Assembly (NCBI GenBank): GCA_000620185.1
Contig: JHVO01000005.1
Location: forward strand, 1 to 64,000
From: Geodermatophilaceae bacterium URHB0062
Lineage (GTDB): Bacteria; Actinomycetota; Actinomycetes; Mycobacteriales; Geodermatophilaceae
Direction of reading: 5' to 3'
DNA: 64,000 nucleotides
Within the stretch, counting starts at the first letter, position 1, and each line of letters begins with the position of its first letter. The position numbers and the translations under genes were made by a program. Of this stretch, positions 1 through 7,298 are shown piece by piece. Under the pieces are notes generated by a model, which worked only from the letters and a program-made list of their open reading frames with translations, had not been told where the DNA came from and did not search any database.

Positions 1-603
1 GCCGCGGTCGGTGTGATGCACCGTGCCCGCGGCCGGTTTGCGGGTGGTGATGGCCATGCCGACGGCGTCGAGGACCAGCTCGGTGCGCAGGTGGTCGGCC
101 ATCGCCCAGCCGACCACCTTGCGGGAGTAGGCGTCGACCACGACGGCGAGGTAGACGAAGCCCTCCCAGGAGCGCAGGTAGGTGATGTCGGCGACCCACA
201 GCTGATCCGGGGCGGCCGCCGTGAAGTCCCGCTCGACCCGGTCCGGGGCGGTCGCGGTGGAGACCGAGCGGCGGCCGTACTTGCCGCGCCGGCGGCGGTG
301 CACCCCTTCGATCGCGCCCAGCCGCATCAGCCGGGCCACCCGTTTGCGGTTCCAGACGTGCCCGCGATCGCGGACCTCGGCGGTCAACCGGCGGGCACCG
401 TAGGTCCGGCGGTGCTCGATCCAGGCGGTCCGGGCGGCCTGGATGGCGTAGGCGTCCTCCAGTACGGCGGCGGTGGGGCCACCGGAACGGGCCGCCCAGG
501 CATAGAAGCTGGTGCGGCTGAGGCCGAACACCCGGCAGAGACGGGACACCCCGTAGCTGGTCTTCTCCGCGGCGATGAACTCGCAGAGCACTCCGCGACT
601 CAC
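1..603 (-). CDS. IS3-family transposase orfB (rve/DDE integrase core), partial
   Basis: This is the catalytic half of an IS3 transposase. It starts at GTG 603-601, overlapping the orfA stop by GTGA, and runs off the left edge. Translation of the minus strand shows the HTH_21-like N-terminus (YGVSRLCRVFGLSRTSFYAW), then the integrase core with DQLWVADITYLRSWEG, whose Asp is the first catalytic residue, and the second catalytic Asp region near HHTDRG at the edge. The final Glu is outside the window. The protein is probably made mainly as an OrfAB fusion by -1 frameshifting on the A6 run at 636-641. No frame damage is seen in the visible part, so the element may be active. Confidence 0.9.
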   Translation of the reverse strand, partial: MSRGVLCEFIAAEKTSYGVSRLCRVFGLSRTSFYAWAARSGGPTAAVLEDAYAIQAARTAWIEHRRTYGARRLTAEVRDRGHVWNRKRVARLMRLGAIEGVHRRRRGKYGRRSVSTATAPDRVERDFTAAAPDQLWVADITYLRSWEGFVYLAVVVDAYSRKVVGWAMADHLRTELVLDAVGMAITTRKPAAGTVHHTDRG

Positions 604-890
604 CGGCCCGTCTCCCGAGCGAAGAAGACCGCGGCTTTTTTCAAGATCTCCCGCTCGAGTTCCAGCTCGGCGACCTTGCGCCGCAGCCGGCCCAGCTCGA
701 ACCGCTCATCGGCGGTGAGCGCGGCCGGACCGTCGGCGCGCTGCCGGCGCTCGGCGGCGACCCAGTTGCGCAGCGTCTCGTGGTTGATGCCCAGCTCACC
801 AGCGACATCGCGAACGCTGCGGCGACTGTCGAGCACCAACTGCGCGGCGCGCTGCCGGAACTCCTCGGGGTACTTGCTCCGTCGGCCCAA
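600..890 (-). CDS. IS3-family transposase orfA (HTH)
   Basis: This 96-residue protein has a helix-turn-helix of the HTH_Tnp_1 type in its N-terminal half (RQRAAQLVLDSRRSVRDVA... followed by GINHETLRNWV). A leucine-zipper-like stretch rich in L/E spaces follows (residues 62-86), as in IS3 OrfA proteins, which bind the element ends and multimerise. The start is TTG at 890-888, preceded by a GGAGGGAGGG ribosome-binding stretch. The C-terminus overlaps orfB by four bases. The motif KKAAVFFA at the end covers the A6 slippage run. Confidence 0.9.
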   Translation of the reverse strand: MGRRSKYPEEFRQRAAQLVLDSRRSVRDVAGELGINHETLRNWVAAERRQRADGPAALTADERFELGRLRRKVAELELEREILKKAAVFFARETGR

Positions 891-930
891 CGGGCCCTCC
901 CTCCTTGGCTACTGCCAAGTCTGGAGGTGT

Positions 931-2214
931 TCAGCCGACGGGGGTCACTTCAAGACCCAACCAGTGGGAGACCAGCACGTAACCCTGATCGCACAGCTGG
1001 CGAACCCTTGCGTTGCCACTGGCGACACCGATCTTCACCGCACCCGTCTCCGGATGATGCAGGAGGTAGACCCTGTCGAATGCGACGAGACATTCTTGGC
1101 AGATGCCCTGTCCTTGTTGGAGGCTATTCGGCCGGGGATTGCACGCGTGCCCGGCGGCGCAGATTAGCGATACCGGCGTATGACTGCCTTCGTACTTCGC
1201 GTTCGCGGCCGGGCGGGCGCCTCTGTTGTCGACTGCAGCCCAGAAGGCTGCCTCGGCTGCCTTGGGGTCGTTGCCAGCGCACGTCCGGCAGGGCCCCTGT
1301 CCTCTCCGAAGCTCGGCGGGTCGGGGCGCGCAGTGATGGCCGGCGGCGCAGATCAACGCCACCGGCGTCTCCTTGTTTTCGTAGACCGCGGCGGCGGCGG
1401 GGAGCGCGCGGCATCTTTCGACAGCTGCCCAGAAGGCCGCCTCGGCTGCCTCGGGGTCGTTGCCGGCGCACGTCCGGCACGGCCCCTGCCCTCTCCGAAG
1501 GTCGGCGGGGCGCGGCGCGCAATGATGGCCGACGGCGCAGATCAAGGCCACCGGCGTCTCGGTGTTCTTGTAGACGGCGCCGTGAGCGGGGAGCGCGCGG
1601 CACTTGTCGACGGCCGCCCAGAAGGCCGCCTCGGCTGCCTCGGGGTCGTTGCCGGCGCACGTCCGGCACGGCCCCTGCCCTCGCAGAAGATTGGCGGGGC
1701 GCGGCGCGCAGTGATGGCTGACGGCGCAAGTCAACGCCACTGGCGTCTGGGAGTTCTTGTAGACGGCGTGGGGAGCGGGGAGCGCGCGGCATTCTTCGAC
1801 GGCTGCCCAGAAGGCCACCTCAGCGGCCGCTGCGTCGTTGCGGGCGCATACCCGGCATGGCCCTTGTCCTTGCTGAAGGCTGGTTGGCCTGGGGTGGCAT
1901 GCGTGGCCAGCCGCGCAGATGAGCGCCACCGGGGTGCGGCTGTCCCGGTACTTGGAATCGGGAGCCGGGCGAGCGCGGAGTTCGCGGACGCGGGCCCAGA
2001 AAGCCGATTCGGCGGCCTTGGAGTCGTGGTTCGCGCAGATTCGGCACGGGCCACGGCCCCGTTGCACGTTGGCCGGCCGTGGCGTGCAGAGGTGCCCCAC
2101 CGCGCAGATGAGGGCGACCGGTGTGCGGCTGTTGCGGTACGTGCTGCCAGGTGCCGGGCGGGCGCCCAATTCGGCGACGCGCGCCCAGAACTTCGAACTG
2201 TGTGAATCACTCAT
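931..2214 (-). CDS. Six-repeat zinc-ribbon protein with GIY-YIG-like C-terminus, truncated by the IS3 element
   Basis: The frame encodes about 427 residues from the ATG at 2214-2212, chosen because GGGAGG lies five bases upstream; the same frame is open further but without a better site. Six repeats of 63 residues each carry a C-x3-H-x-C ... C-x2-C pattern (CAVGHLCTPRP ... GPCRICA), so each is probably a small zinc-binding module. The tail after repeat six (VYLLHHPETGAVKIGVA) resembles the start of a T5orf172/GIY-YIG nuclease domain. Only about 40 residues of that domain remain. The last residues (EVTPVG) and the stop codon come from the IS3 terminus, so the catalytic Glu region is lost. Related proteins are thought to bind and perhaps cut DNA; the present copy is probably inactive as a nuclease. 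Confidence 0.75.
   Translation of the reverse strand: MSDSHSSKFWARVAELGARPAPGSTYRNSRTPVALICAVGHLCTPRPANVQRGRGPCRICANHDSKAAESAFWARVRELRARPAPDSKYRDSRTPVALICAAGHACHPRPTSLQQGQGPCRVCARNDAAAAEVAFWAAVEECRALPAPHAVYKNSQTPVALTCAVSHHCAPRPANLLRGQGPCRTCAGNDPEAAEAAFWAAVDKCRALPAHGAVYKNTETPVALICAVGHHCAPRPADLRRGQGPCRTCAGNDPEAAEAAFWAAVERCRALPAAAAVYENKETPVALICAAGHHCAPRPAELRRGQGPCRTCAGNDPKAAEAAFWAAVDNRGARPAANAKYEGSHTPVSLICAAGHACNPRPNSLQQGQGICQECLVAFDRVYLLHHPETGAVKIGVASGNARVRQLCDQGYVLVSHWLGLEVTPVG
1130..2205 (-). repeat. 189-bp tandem repeats inside the zinc-ribbon gene
   Basis: The anchor word cagaagg recurs at 1241, 1430, 1619 and 1808 on the plus strand, exactly 189 bp apart. The central copies are almost identical over more than 60 bases, while the outer copies are more diverged. 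This indicates recent expansion by unequal recombination or slippage of whole 63-codon modules. Confidence 0.9.
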
Positions 2215-2329
2215 GGATGCCTCCCTGGATGTCCGTGGCCAAGCCCTGCGAAGACGGCTGGCTCGGGCACGCATGATCGAGATGAACGCGGGTTGGAGAA
2301 CAGAAATTGGTCGCCGAAGCCGCAGATGG

Positions 2330-2836
2330 TTAGCGGACGACCTTCAGGTGCCGCCGGGCCCTCGCGCCTCGATCGGTCTCCGACGCGGAGCCCGTGCTGC
2401 TGTGCCTCGGTGGGGCCGAGGAATCGGGGCCGGCTGGCGGGGGGTGCCCGCCGGGGAGCGCGAAGGGATCGATTCCGGAGGGGTCGTCGTAGTGAGTGGT
2501 GGTTGTAGTCCTCGACGGCGCCGGCTTGGTCTTCGCTGCCCGATGGCCGGCGGGGGGTGCGAAGGGGTCAACCTCTATCCCCGGACCGCTAGCGGCGCAG
2601 GCAGTGGGCGTCGATCCGTGGGGATGCTGGGCTGGGTTAGCCCCGTAGCGGCGTTCGGTCAGGACTCGAACGCCACGGACCTCGATCTGTCCGGGCGCGA
2701 CCGGATACCCGAGCGCCTCGCATGCTTCGATGCGCAGCACCTCGGCGTCGTGCTCCGCTTCGCCTCGATCGGTGTACGCGACGTCCCCAACGACGACTCC
2801 GTCGTCGAGCAACAGCCACAGTTCTGCGGGAACCAT
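2330..2836 (-). CDS. Hypothetical protein with a Pro-rich tail
   Basis: The 168-residue frame starts at ATG 2836-2834 with GAGGAG eight bases upstream. Residues 1-65 look like an ordinary globular domain (MVPAELWLLLDDGVVVGDVA). From about residue 70 the sequence is low complexity, rich in P, G, S and T, with two related segments: VDPFAPPAGH and IDPFALPGGH. No family is recognised. It lies downstream of the XRE regulator on the same strand, separated by 340 bp. The N-terminal part supports real coding; the tail could be disordered or partly spurious. Confidence 0.5.
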   Translation of the reverse strand: MVPAELWLLLDDGVVVGDVAYTDRGEAEHDAEVLRIEACEALGYPVAPGQIEVRGVRVLTERRYGANPAQHPHGSTPTACAASGPGIEVDPFAPPAGHRAAKTKPAPSRTTTTTHYDDPSGIDPFALPGGHPPPAGPDSSAPPRHSSTGSASETDRGARARRHLKVVR

Positions 2837-3043
2837 CCGCGTCGCTCCTCAGCCAATCGGGTCAAGAGGGGCCCGACCGTACTGACTACTCTGCGTGCGC
2901 GCAACCGTCACTCTCAGTTGACACGATGTATGCATCGCTCGTGGATTGGCAGCGCAGCCGCGCCTCATGCCAGCCGCGCCGTGGGGTCTGGCCGTACACC
3001 CGATGTCTGACAGGACCTGCTGCGCGAGAGCGTGAGGGTCGTC

Positions 3044-3086
3044 TGCCGTTCGGCATAGCCGTGCCGTTCAGGGCACGGTGCCGTTC
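3044..3086. repeat. Three TGCCGTTC direct repeats with a nested hairpin
   Basis: TGCCGTTC occurs at 3044, 3062 and 3079, spaced 18 and 17 bp. A perfect 7-bp inverted repeat, CCGTGCC at 3059-3065 and GGCACGG at 3072-3078, lies inside. They occupy the otherwise gene-free 2837-3178 interval after the XRE gene. They might be protein-binding iterons or a terminator stem without a U-tract. Confidence 0.4.
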
Positions 3087-3178
3087 AGAGACGGGGTACG
3101 TAGGGGCGGCGGGACTCCCGGCTGTGCAACCTGGCCGAGGGCGCCGGTCCGGTCGGCGCGAGACGCTGCGAGCAGCGG

Positions 3179-3490
3179 TCAGGCAGGGGACTTGGGGTGA
3201 TCTCCACTGGCTGCCGGCTGGACCGACTGAGGTCTCACTGCGTCGTGCAACCTGTAGCCAGCGGGCGCCAGAAGTACGTGGAGTGGCAAGCCGAGGGCGT
3301 CGCCGATGCTCCACAGCCTGTCCACGGACGGGGAGTAGGCGCCTGTCTCCACTCGGCTCACCGACTTGCGCTCGATGCCGGCCTTGTCTGCGAGTTGCTC
3401 CTGGCTCATCCCTAGGGACTGCCGACGCAGTCGGATCGCTTCGCCAAGGGCCTTCCGCCGGGCCGTCCTGACTTCGTCGGCGGAGGGCAC
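3179..3490 (-). CDS. XRE-family helix-turn-helix regulator
   Basis: The 103-residue protein carries one Cro/C1-type HTH domain at about residues 17-71: LGEAIRLRRQSLGMSQEQLA, then GIERKSVSRVETGAYSPSVD. The start is GTG at 3490-3488; an in-frame stop sits 30 bases upstream, so little extension is possible. A perfect palindrome lies 35-50 bases upstream, which suggests autoregulation. It is divergent from the serine recombinase, a common pairing in integrative elements. Its target genes are unknown; control of the recombinase is the simplest guess. Confidence 0.85.
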   Translation of the reverse strand: MPSADEVRTARRKALGEAIRLRRQSLGMSQEQLADKAGIERKSVSRVETGAYSPSVDRLWSIGDALGLPLHVLLAPAGYRLHDAVRPQSVQPAASGDHPKSPA

Positions 3491-3523
3491 CAGTCGATCT
3501 TGGGGTCGGTCTCACGAAGTGTC

Positions 3524-3541
3524 TGTACCATCCTTGGTACA
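3524..3541. promoter_or_regulatory. Palindromic operator candidate between regulator and recombinase
   Basis: TGTACCA (3524-3530) and TGGTACA (3535-3541) form a perfect inverted repeat around the spacer tcct. It lies in the divergent region upstream of the XRE gene and is the strongest symmetric site there, so it is a likely binding site of that protein. Confidence 0.55.
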
Positions 3542-3607
3542 CTTGACTCGGGGTGATGACCCCCCGCGGCCTGACTTGCCGGACGGCGCGCCGTTCGGCG
3601 GCGAGAG

Positions 3608-3644
3608 AGGAGGGAACCGCATGCGTTTCACGAAGTGGACCTGA
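3608..3644 (+). other. Seven-codon mini-ORF behind a perfect Shine-Dalgarno
   Basis: AGGAGG at 3608-3613 is followed at optimal distance by ATG CGT TTC ACG AAG TGG ACC TGA (MRFTKWT). It lies about 120 bases upstream of the recombinase. It could be a leader peptide or the remains of a gene cut by recombination. There is no independent evidence that it is translated. Confidence 0.3.
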
Positions 3645-3761
3645 GTCAGAGCCCTAGCGAGGTTGGCCGAGAAGACGCACCTGTCGCTTCTAAAGCCTTG
3701 GGGCGTTACGGCCGATGATCAAATGAAACTTCCGCCACGAGGATGACGAGGGTCGAGCAAG

Positions 3762-5225
3762 ATGCCGTTGCGCGCGCTCATCTATGTGCGCCTTTCGTCT
3801 TTCGCTGGCGAACGGGACACGAGCACCAGCCCAGAGCGGCAGGAAGAGGCGTGCCGCAACTACGCGCAGGCGCACGGGTGGACGGTCGTCGAGGTTATCT
3901 CCGATCTCGACGTCTCTGGCAGCGACAAGGGTCTCCGACTGGACCGTCCGGGGCTGCGCAGGGTGCGCGAGCGTTGGGCCGACGTCGACGTCCTGCTCTT
4001 CGCCAAGTTGGACCGCATCGCTCGCAATGTCGCTGACTGGAACAACCTTCGGGAAGAGGCCGAGCAGCAAGGCGTCGCATTGGTCAGCATCGGCGAGAGT
4101 CTCGACCTGACGACGCCCAACGGCGTCTTCGTCGCCAACGTCCTCCAGTCCTTCGCGCAGTTGGAGGCGGCGGTCATCAGTTCCCGCACCCGGGAGGCCG
4201 TGGCTTACATGGCGCGGGAGGGGCGGCACCGCGGTGGGCTGCCGGCCTTCGGCTGGACGGCGGGGCCGCACCCGGAGCAGCGTGGCTTCCGACTGGTCCT
4301 TCACCCCGAGCGATCTGTCGTCCTTCGCGCGATCGTCGAGCGCGTGCTCGCCGGGGAGTCGACCTGGAACATCGTCGACGATCTCAACCGTCGAGGCGTG
4401 GAGAGCCCAGAGGGCAAGGGCTGGGCGCCCGACACCCTTCGGAAACTGCTGCGCCGTCCCATCGTGCGCGGCATGCAGATGCACCGCCGACAACTCGTCC
4501 GTGGGGACGACGGGCTGCCGATCAGGCCTCACGAGCCCCTCGTCGACGACGACACCTGGCACGCGCTCCAGGCGGAGTTGGACCGGCGATCCACCACCGG
4601 CGGCAACAACGCATCGGTGCCGTACCTCCTGCGGGGCCTGGTGGTCTGCGACCTGTGCGGCGTGCGCATGAACCGGCAGTCGCAGGCGGGCAAGCCGTCG
4701 GTCATGGTGTGCGGTCGCCGGTCTCGTACGGGGGAGAGGTGTCCGGGCGTCGCGGTGGGCCGCGTTCGCTTGGAGTCGCTGGTCGCGGATCGGTTCCTCG
4801 CCATCTTGGGCGATATGCAGGTACAGGAGGAGGAATCCGTCGAATCCCCACGGGGGAACCTGCGCGAGGTGGAGGAGGCGCTAGCGGGAGAGCTGCAGCA
4901 GATGTCGACCGTCGAGCCGGGGAGCGACGAGGATGAGATCCTGCAGGAACAGAGAAGGGCTCTGTACCGCGAGAGGCAGCGGCTGCGCGCCTTGCCGAGC
5001 GCGCCGTCTGTCCGGATTCGCCGGACGGGGGAGACCTTCGCCGAGGTATGGGAGCGTTCCGACGTGCTCGAGCGGAATGAACTGCTGGCCAGTCAGGTGG
5101 CGGAGGTCCGCATCAAGAAGGGGTCACGCGGTCGGCACGGCCTGGACCCCAACCGTGTGGACATCCAATGGAAGGCCGGCCTCGTCGAGCCCGCGGGCGC
5201 GGAGGAAATCGTTCCAGTCGGTTGA
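3762..5225 (+). CDS. Large serine recombinase (site-specific integrase)
   Basis: The 487-residue protein has the three domains of phage/ICE integrases of the serine family. A resolvase-type catalytic domain occupies residues 4-150 (ALIYVRLSS with nucleophile Ser12; LLFAKLDRIARN; Arg-rich helix near SSRTREAVAYM). A recombinase domain lies at about 170-280 (GGLPAFGWT ... DTLRKLLRRPIVRG). A zinc ribbon lies at about 290-340 (CDLCGVRMN ... CGRR...CPG), followed by a charged coiled-coil segment (365-430). Such enzymes act alone between attP and attB. ATG at 3762 follows a GAGGG stretch. No att core could be recognised nearby. It is probably the integrase of the 2.3-10.4 kb module. Confidence 0.95.
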   Translation: MPLRALIYVRLSSFAGERDTSTSPERQEEACRNYAQAHGWTVVEVISDLDVSGSDKGLRLDRPGLRRVRERWADVDVLLFAKLDRIARNVADWNNLREEAEQQGVALVSIGESLDLTTPNGVFVANVLQSFAQLEAAVISSRTREAVAYMAREGRHRGGLPAFGWTAGPHPEQRGFRLVLHPERSVVLRAIVERVLAGESTWNIVDDLNRRGVESPEGKGWAPDTLRKLLRRPIVRGMQMHRRQLVRGDDGLPIRPHEPLVDDDTWHALQAELDRRSTTGGNNASVPYLLRGLVVCDLCGVRMNRQSQAGKPSVMVCGRRSRTGERCPGVAVGRVRLESLVADRFLAILGDMQVQEEESVESPRGNLREVEEALAGELQQMSTVEPGSDEDEILQEQRRALYRERQRLRALPSAPSVRIRRTGETFAEVWERSDVLERNELLASQVAEVRIKKGSRGRHGLDPNRVDIQWKAGLVEPAGAEEIVPVG

Positions 5226-5345
5226 CACGCGTCCATCCGCGAAGGTCACTTCGGCAACCAACCGTGGCCCGGGGTCGCGGACAATCCGGATAGTGGGGAC
5301 GCCGACGTCGCGGGTCCCTTTGGTCTTGCGCTGCGGTGCTGACAT
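5124..5345 (-). CDS. Small hypothetical protein convergent with the recombinase
   Basis: A 73-residue frame starts at ATG 5345-5343, with GGAG eleven bases upstream. The sequence contains a regular beta-rich core (VPTIRIVRDPGPRLVAEVTF followed by ADGRVSTDWNDFLRARGL). Its last 100 bases overlap the 3' end of the recombinase gene on the other strand, so part of the apparent coding quality may be shadow. No family is recognised. The frame is open much further upstream, but that part looks non-coding. Confidence 0.4.
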   Translation of the reverse strand: MSAPQRKTKGTRDVGVPTIRIVRDPGPRLVAEVTFADGRVSTDWNDFLRARGLDEAGLPLDVHTVGVQAVPTA

Positions 5346-5760
5346 CTCGAATCTTCTCCATGGGCTATTTCTTGTACCGGCCCTTGGAATCGGTCGAGGA
5401 ATCTGCCGAGGGGACCATTCAGTCATCCCTCGTTTGGGTGAGTTTCCTGCCGTCTGATCGACATTCGACGGAGGGCGTGACGTTCCGCTGTTGGCGCCGC
5501 TTGTTCTGGCGGTCCTCTCGGTTTCTTGTTGCGACTTTGGACGGTTCATGGGCCTTCAGTGCGACCCACGGGTCCCAGGCGGTAGCCATATGGAATCGAA
5601 ATCAGTCGCAGGAACCGAAAGTTGGTGCCGTCACGCTCACGCGCCCCTGGCCGCCGTCCACCCGTTGAAGCCGTGCCTCCCGCGGCCGCCGGCGCACGTA
5701 AGCCGGGAGACCGGGAAGCCGGAGTCCGCGGACACTGGGTATGGAGCCGCACGCTCAGTG

Positions 5761-5807
5761 GCTCGGGCAGCGATCGGCGGCCGACGGCCGCCGATCGCTG
5801 CCCGAGC
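5761..5807. repeat. Perfect 22-bp inverted repeat
   Basis: The arm 5761-5782 (gctcgggcagcgatcggcgg plus cc) is repeated in reverse complement at 5786-5807, separated only by gac. It is the longest perfect palindrome noticed in the window. It could be a hairpin of an origin, a recombination site or a very strong terminator; no T-tract follows. Confidence 0.85.
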
Positions 5808-6553
5808 ACAGCCGATCCGCGGTGGCCAACCGGACGACCGTGGCGTCATCGGGCCGGGCGTCCGGCCTCGACGGGGAGCCGGCGCAGCCCGGGAACCTAC
5901 GGTTCCCGGAGCCCTCGCCTCTGCGGCGGGGGCCTGGGAATCGCCCGCGTCGGGCTCTGCCCTGCCGTTCGATCAACTGCCCGTGCCCGCGTGATGCACC
6001 GGACGGCGATCCGCAGGCACATGGCGGGACCTCGATGAGGTCGAGGCAACGCCGCGATCGGATGGCACGCAGGGCGGCCACCAGGTGGACCTAATGCAAT
6101 CGCGTGCGCCCGCCGGGTTTCCATTGCAGCACTGGTCCCCGATAGACGGCTCGGGGCCCGTGCACCGACCTGCCGGGTCCGTCCACAGATGTAGACACCG
6201 GCTGGGAGTCAGAGGACCGGTCGGCAAGTCACCCCGGTGCCAGGGACCGGAGTGCCGACGGGACCCGGCACCTGCGTTCAAGACGCGCAACGCGCCCGAG
6301 CGTCTACGTGTCAGGTGCGGTCTTTGGGCCTTCGGCCCGTCGGGGGAAGAACAAAGAGCAGCGCGATCCGCGCAGCGGGTTGCGCTGTCGAGCGCGAGCG
6401 CAGCGAGCACCGGTCGAGCGGAGCGAGCGCAGTAGTCCGCAGGTAGCACCTCCGTGCGGTGGGGCGAGGGGGGAGGATGCGCCGTAAACGGTCTCCAGTG
6501 GGCCGCCTGCCTCTGCAACGGCGTACCCGCTTCGCCCCCGGTGGGCGGCCAAA

Positions 6554-6628
6554 GGGGGTGGGCGCCTACCCCCGTCGACCCGGCGAGGGCGTTCGGGGTA
6601 CCCTGCCTGCGCAGGATAGGGGTACCCC
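6554..6628. repeat. Pair of hairpin-forming sequences
   Basis: Positions 6554-6573 (gggggtgggcgcctaccccc) are palindromic with one mismatched pair, and its left half recurs near 6731-6743 as gggggtaggcgcc. Positions 6595-6628 form a second, imperfect hairpin bounded by GGGGTACC on both sides. Both lie in the gene-free stretch before the replication-relaxation gene. Confidence 0.6.
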
Positions 6629-7298
6629 GTCTTCTCTCGGCCGCTCGACCAGACTGCCGCCCTGTTCGCCCAGGGAGGGAGGGTGAGTTCTTGCGCGCCG
6701 GGGAGCGAGGCTTCGCCGGGCCGCCTGGTAGGGCCCAAGGGGGTAGGCGCCGTCGCGGGGTGCCCGCCGGGTGGACACCCGGCTGCGAGGTGTCGTAGAA
6801 GGGGAGGACGCCGCCCGCCGCTCGTGGCTGGCGGCCCACCCGGAACCCCGGGGCTGCCGCGCGTCCTCGCGGATCGGTATCGCGAAGGCCCAGGGCGGGC
6901 GAGCCGATGCTATGGGAGCGGAGCGACCGGGCAGCGGGGAGTGCGCCCTGGCCGCCTCGGCCACCGGGGCCGATCGGAGATGCAGCGAACGTCCGGTGGA
7001 CCGCTCGACCGGAGCATCAGTTCGCAGACTGTGGAGGTCGCGCACGCGCCTTCAGCCGCTGATGGGCGAGCTGGCAGCGGAACCGCCTTATCGAGCCCCT
7101 GAGCTGGGCTTTTGGCGACCAGCAGCCCTCATGTCGATGGTTGCACCTGAGCAACCGCCTCCGTGAGGCCCCCCGTGAGGGGGTCACGGTTCGTGCTGGT
7201 CATCCAGAACTTCTTCAAGCAACTTCTCGAGCAACCTCAAGTGGGGCGTCCGCCGCGTCGAGACATCCGCCGGGAAGCCACCCACTCAAGGAGCCTTG

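Larger units (their letters stand above)
1..952 (-). mobile_element. IS3-family insertion sequence, cut by the left window edge
   Basis: Two overlapping minus-strand frames (orfA and orfB) have the usual IS3 arrangement. The internal end is probably at 946-952, where the minus strand reads TGAAGTGACCCCCG, a typical IS3-type terminal inverted repeat start. The other terminus lies outside the window. A run of six A (minus strand, 636-641) in orfA would allow a -1 shift into orfB, because the -1 frame is open from there through the orfB start. The inner end sits inside the neighbouring zinc-ribbon gene. Confidence 0.88.
5346..7298. other. Long non-coding stretch, possible replication or transfer origin
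   Basis: About 1.95 kb holds no convincing gene; the open frames there are low-complexity and lack recognisable domains or good start sites. It does contain several strong inverted repeats (see 5761-5807 and 6554-6628), a GGGCCTTCGGCCC stem near 6326-6340, and a CCCCC/GGGGG stem near 7168-7184. The next gene encodes a replication-relaxation-type protein, so a plasmid-like origin or transfer site is a reasonable inference. Confidence 0.45.

Noticed and set aside
13-1167. 384-codon plus-strand open frame over the IS3 element
   Set aside because: It lies opposite the transposase genes, is low complexity and matches no protein pattern; it is a shadow of the minus-strand genes.
2641-2700. Sequence resembling a tRNA T-loop (ggactcgaac)
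   Set aside because: No acceptor or anticodon stem could be paired around it, and it lies within a plausible coding frame.
5973-6839. 288-codon minus-strand open frame in the non-coding stretch
   Set aside because: Composition is dominated by P, R, S and A, there is no domain or ribosome-binding site, and several hairpins run through it.
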